From NCBI GenBank assembly GCA_009663005.1, contig CM018894.1, positions 7,789,407 to 7,806,906 on the forward strand: a DNA stretch of 17,500 nucleotides. Direction: 5' to 3'. Of this stretch, positions 17,167 to 17,500 are shown piece after piece. The notes beneath the pieces are model-generated. The model worked only from the letters and a program-made list of their open reading frames with translations, ran no database searches and had not been told where the DNA came from. This DNA comes from Actinidia chinensis. Taxonomy: Eukaryota; Streptophyta; Magnoliopsida; Ericales; Actinidiaceae. The position numbers were made by a program, and so were the translations under genes. Every line of letters begins with the position of its first letter. The first letter of the stretch is position 1.

Positions 17167-17194
17167 AGAGGGGGTTCGATTCCCGTTATACGCG
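17167..17194 (+). promoter_or_regulatory. tRNA T-arm-like element (t-element) in the rps4-type leader
   Basis: GGGGGTTCGATTCCCG at about 17170-17185 folds like a tRNA T-arm (stem GGG.../CCC with loop TTCGATT), but no anticodon arm or acceptor partner for TTATACGCG lies upstream. In plant mitochondria such t-elements can guide 5' end processing of mRNAs. It ends directly at the ATG at 17195, the arrangement I recall for the leader of mitochondrial rps4. Confidence 0.45.
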
Positions 17195-17299
17195 ATGTGG
17201 CTCCCACGACTGATTCAACGAGAGATTTTTGAATGCCTGCATCCAAGGTTTAAAAACTTGTCTAATTCAGAAATATTTGGAATAGAGGAACTTAAATAA
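17195..17299 (+). pseudogene. rps4 (5' fragment): Chimeric 34-codon ORF starting like mitochondrial rps4 (MWLP...)
   Basis: The frame runs from ATG at 17195 to TAA at 17297-17299. The first codons give MWLP after a leader ending GTTATACGCG, which fits my recollection of plant mitochondrial rps4 (small-subunit ribosomal protein S4, usually well over 250 codons). From the fifth codon on (RLIQREIFECLHPRFKNLSN) it no longer resembles rps4. The reading is therefore either a recombination product that kept only the leader and start of rps4, or a coincidental match of about a dozen bases. No other rps4 sequence occurs in the remaining 200 bases. Confidence 0.4.
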
Positions 17300-17500
17300 T
17301 ACAACGCCGCATTCTCCGAAGATTGATGAACACTAAGAGATATATTAAGAGCAAGGCGATGCTGCATAAGTAAAAGGCGGCAGTTTTGCTGCATAATAAG
17401 GGCGGAGGATCGGTTTTTACCCACCCCAAAAGAGCCCTGGTAGCAAGTATGCATAGTAGCGAAGGCATAATTAGAGGAAGTCCCCCCACTTGCTACTTGC
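17300..17500. other. Right end of window, unidentified
   Basis: Two overlapping minus-strand frames (17215-17454 and 17292-17489) are open, but I recognise neither product. Reading frames continue to the edge, so part of a feature to the right may be missing. Confidence 0.3.

Larger units (their letters stand above)
16292..17194. other. Mitochondrial-like spacer leading to an rps4-type leader
   Basis: No conserved gene is recognised between the LTR end and 17194. The stretch is balanced in composition with many short pyrimidine and purine runs. It holds one 77-codon ORF, one hairpin and a tRNA T-arm-like element, annotated separately. The bases just after the LTR (AATAG...) would be the target site of the gypsy insertion, but the matching left side is not in evidence. 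Confidence 0.4.

Noticed and set aside
17110..17192. A complete tRNA gene ending at GTTATACGCG
   Set aside because: Only the T-arm is convincing. There is no acceptor partner CGCGTATAAC and no anticodon arm upstream.
1..17500. CRISPR arrays, phage or bacterial operons
   Set aside because: There are no regularly spaced repeats and no bacterial-type gene clusters. All recognised fragments are plant transposons or organelle DNA.

Overview
The window looks like plant DNA that is mostly mobile-element wreckage embedded in organelle-like, probably mitochondrial, spacer. Five plant transposon classes or families are recognisable as broken protein fragments: a Ty3/gypsy family present as two gag-protease copies, a second gypsy 3' end with its LTR, a copia RNase H domain, a LINE, and an hAT transposase. 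There is also an antisense fragment of plastid 16S rRNA and, near the right edge, what I take for the leader and first codons of mitochondrial rps4. I see no intact conserved gene. Large angiosperm mitochondrial genomes carry this mix of nuclear and plastid debris. A nuclear locus holding organellar DNA is a real alternative, because the 16S fragment carries a C-to-T/G-to-A decay pattern typical of methylated nuclear DNA.

Layout. 1-2565: gypsy copy 1 (leader, gag, zinc knuckle, protease, first part of reverse transcriptase). 2605-3405: hAT transposase remnant, minus strand. 3406-4395: spacer. 4396-4850: copia RNase H fragment. 4851-6039: spacer with two hairpins. 6040-6380: plastid 16S fragment, minus strand, abutting a LINE fragment at 6384-6800. 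6816-7767: spacer. 7768-12700: a gypsy array made of a 3' pol end, a full LTR (7962-8460), a primer binding site, a second gag-protease copy interrupted by a ~400 bp poly-T tract, a deletion of most of RT, RNase H and integrase, the integrase C-terminal tail, and half of a 3' LTR. 12701-13830: spacer with two unidentified minus-strand ORFs. 13831-15235: an unidentified decayed stretch with a zinc-knuckle-like motif. 15236-15466: an unidentified ORF. 15550-16291: 3' end and LTR of a related gypsy element. 16292-17500: mitochondrial-like spacer ending in the rps4-type leader.

The genes do not form a pathway. The main story is structural: two gypsy units arranged in tandem around one LTR, both interrupted at nearly the same place at the start of reverse transcriptase, with non-gypsy DNA occupying the missing centre of the first unit. 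The gypsy copies also differ from each other largely by one-base insertions and deletions. Together with the poly-T tract, this raises the possibility of uncorrected sequencing or assembly error in those stretches.
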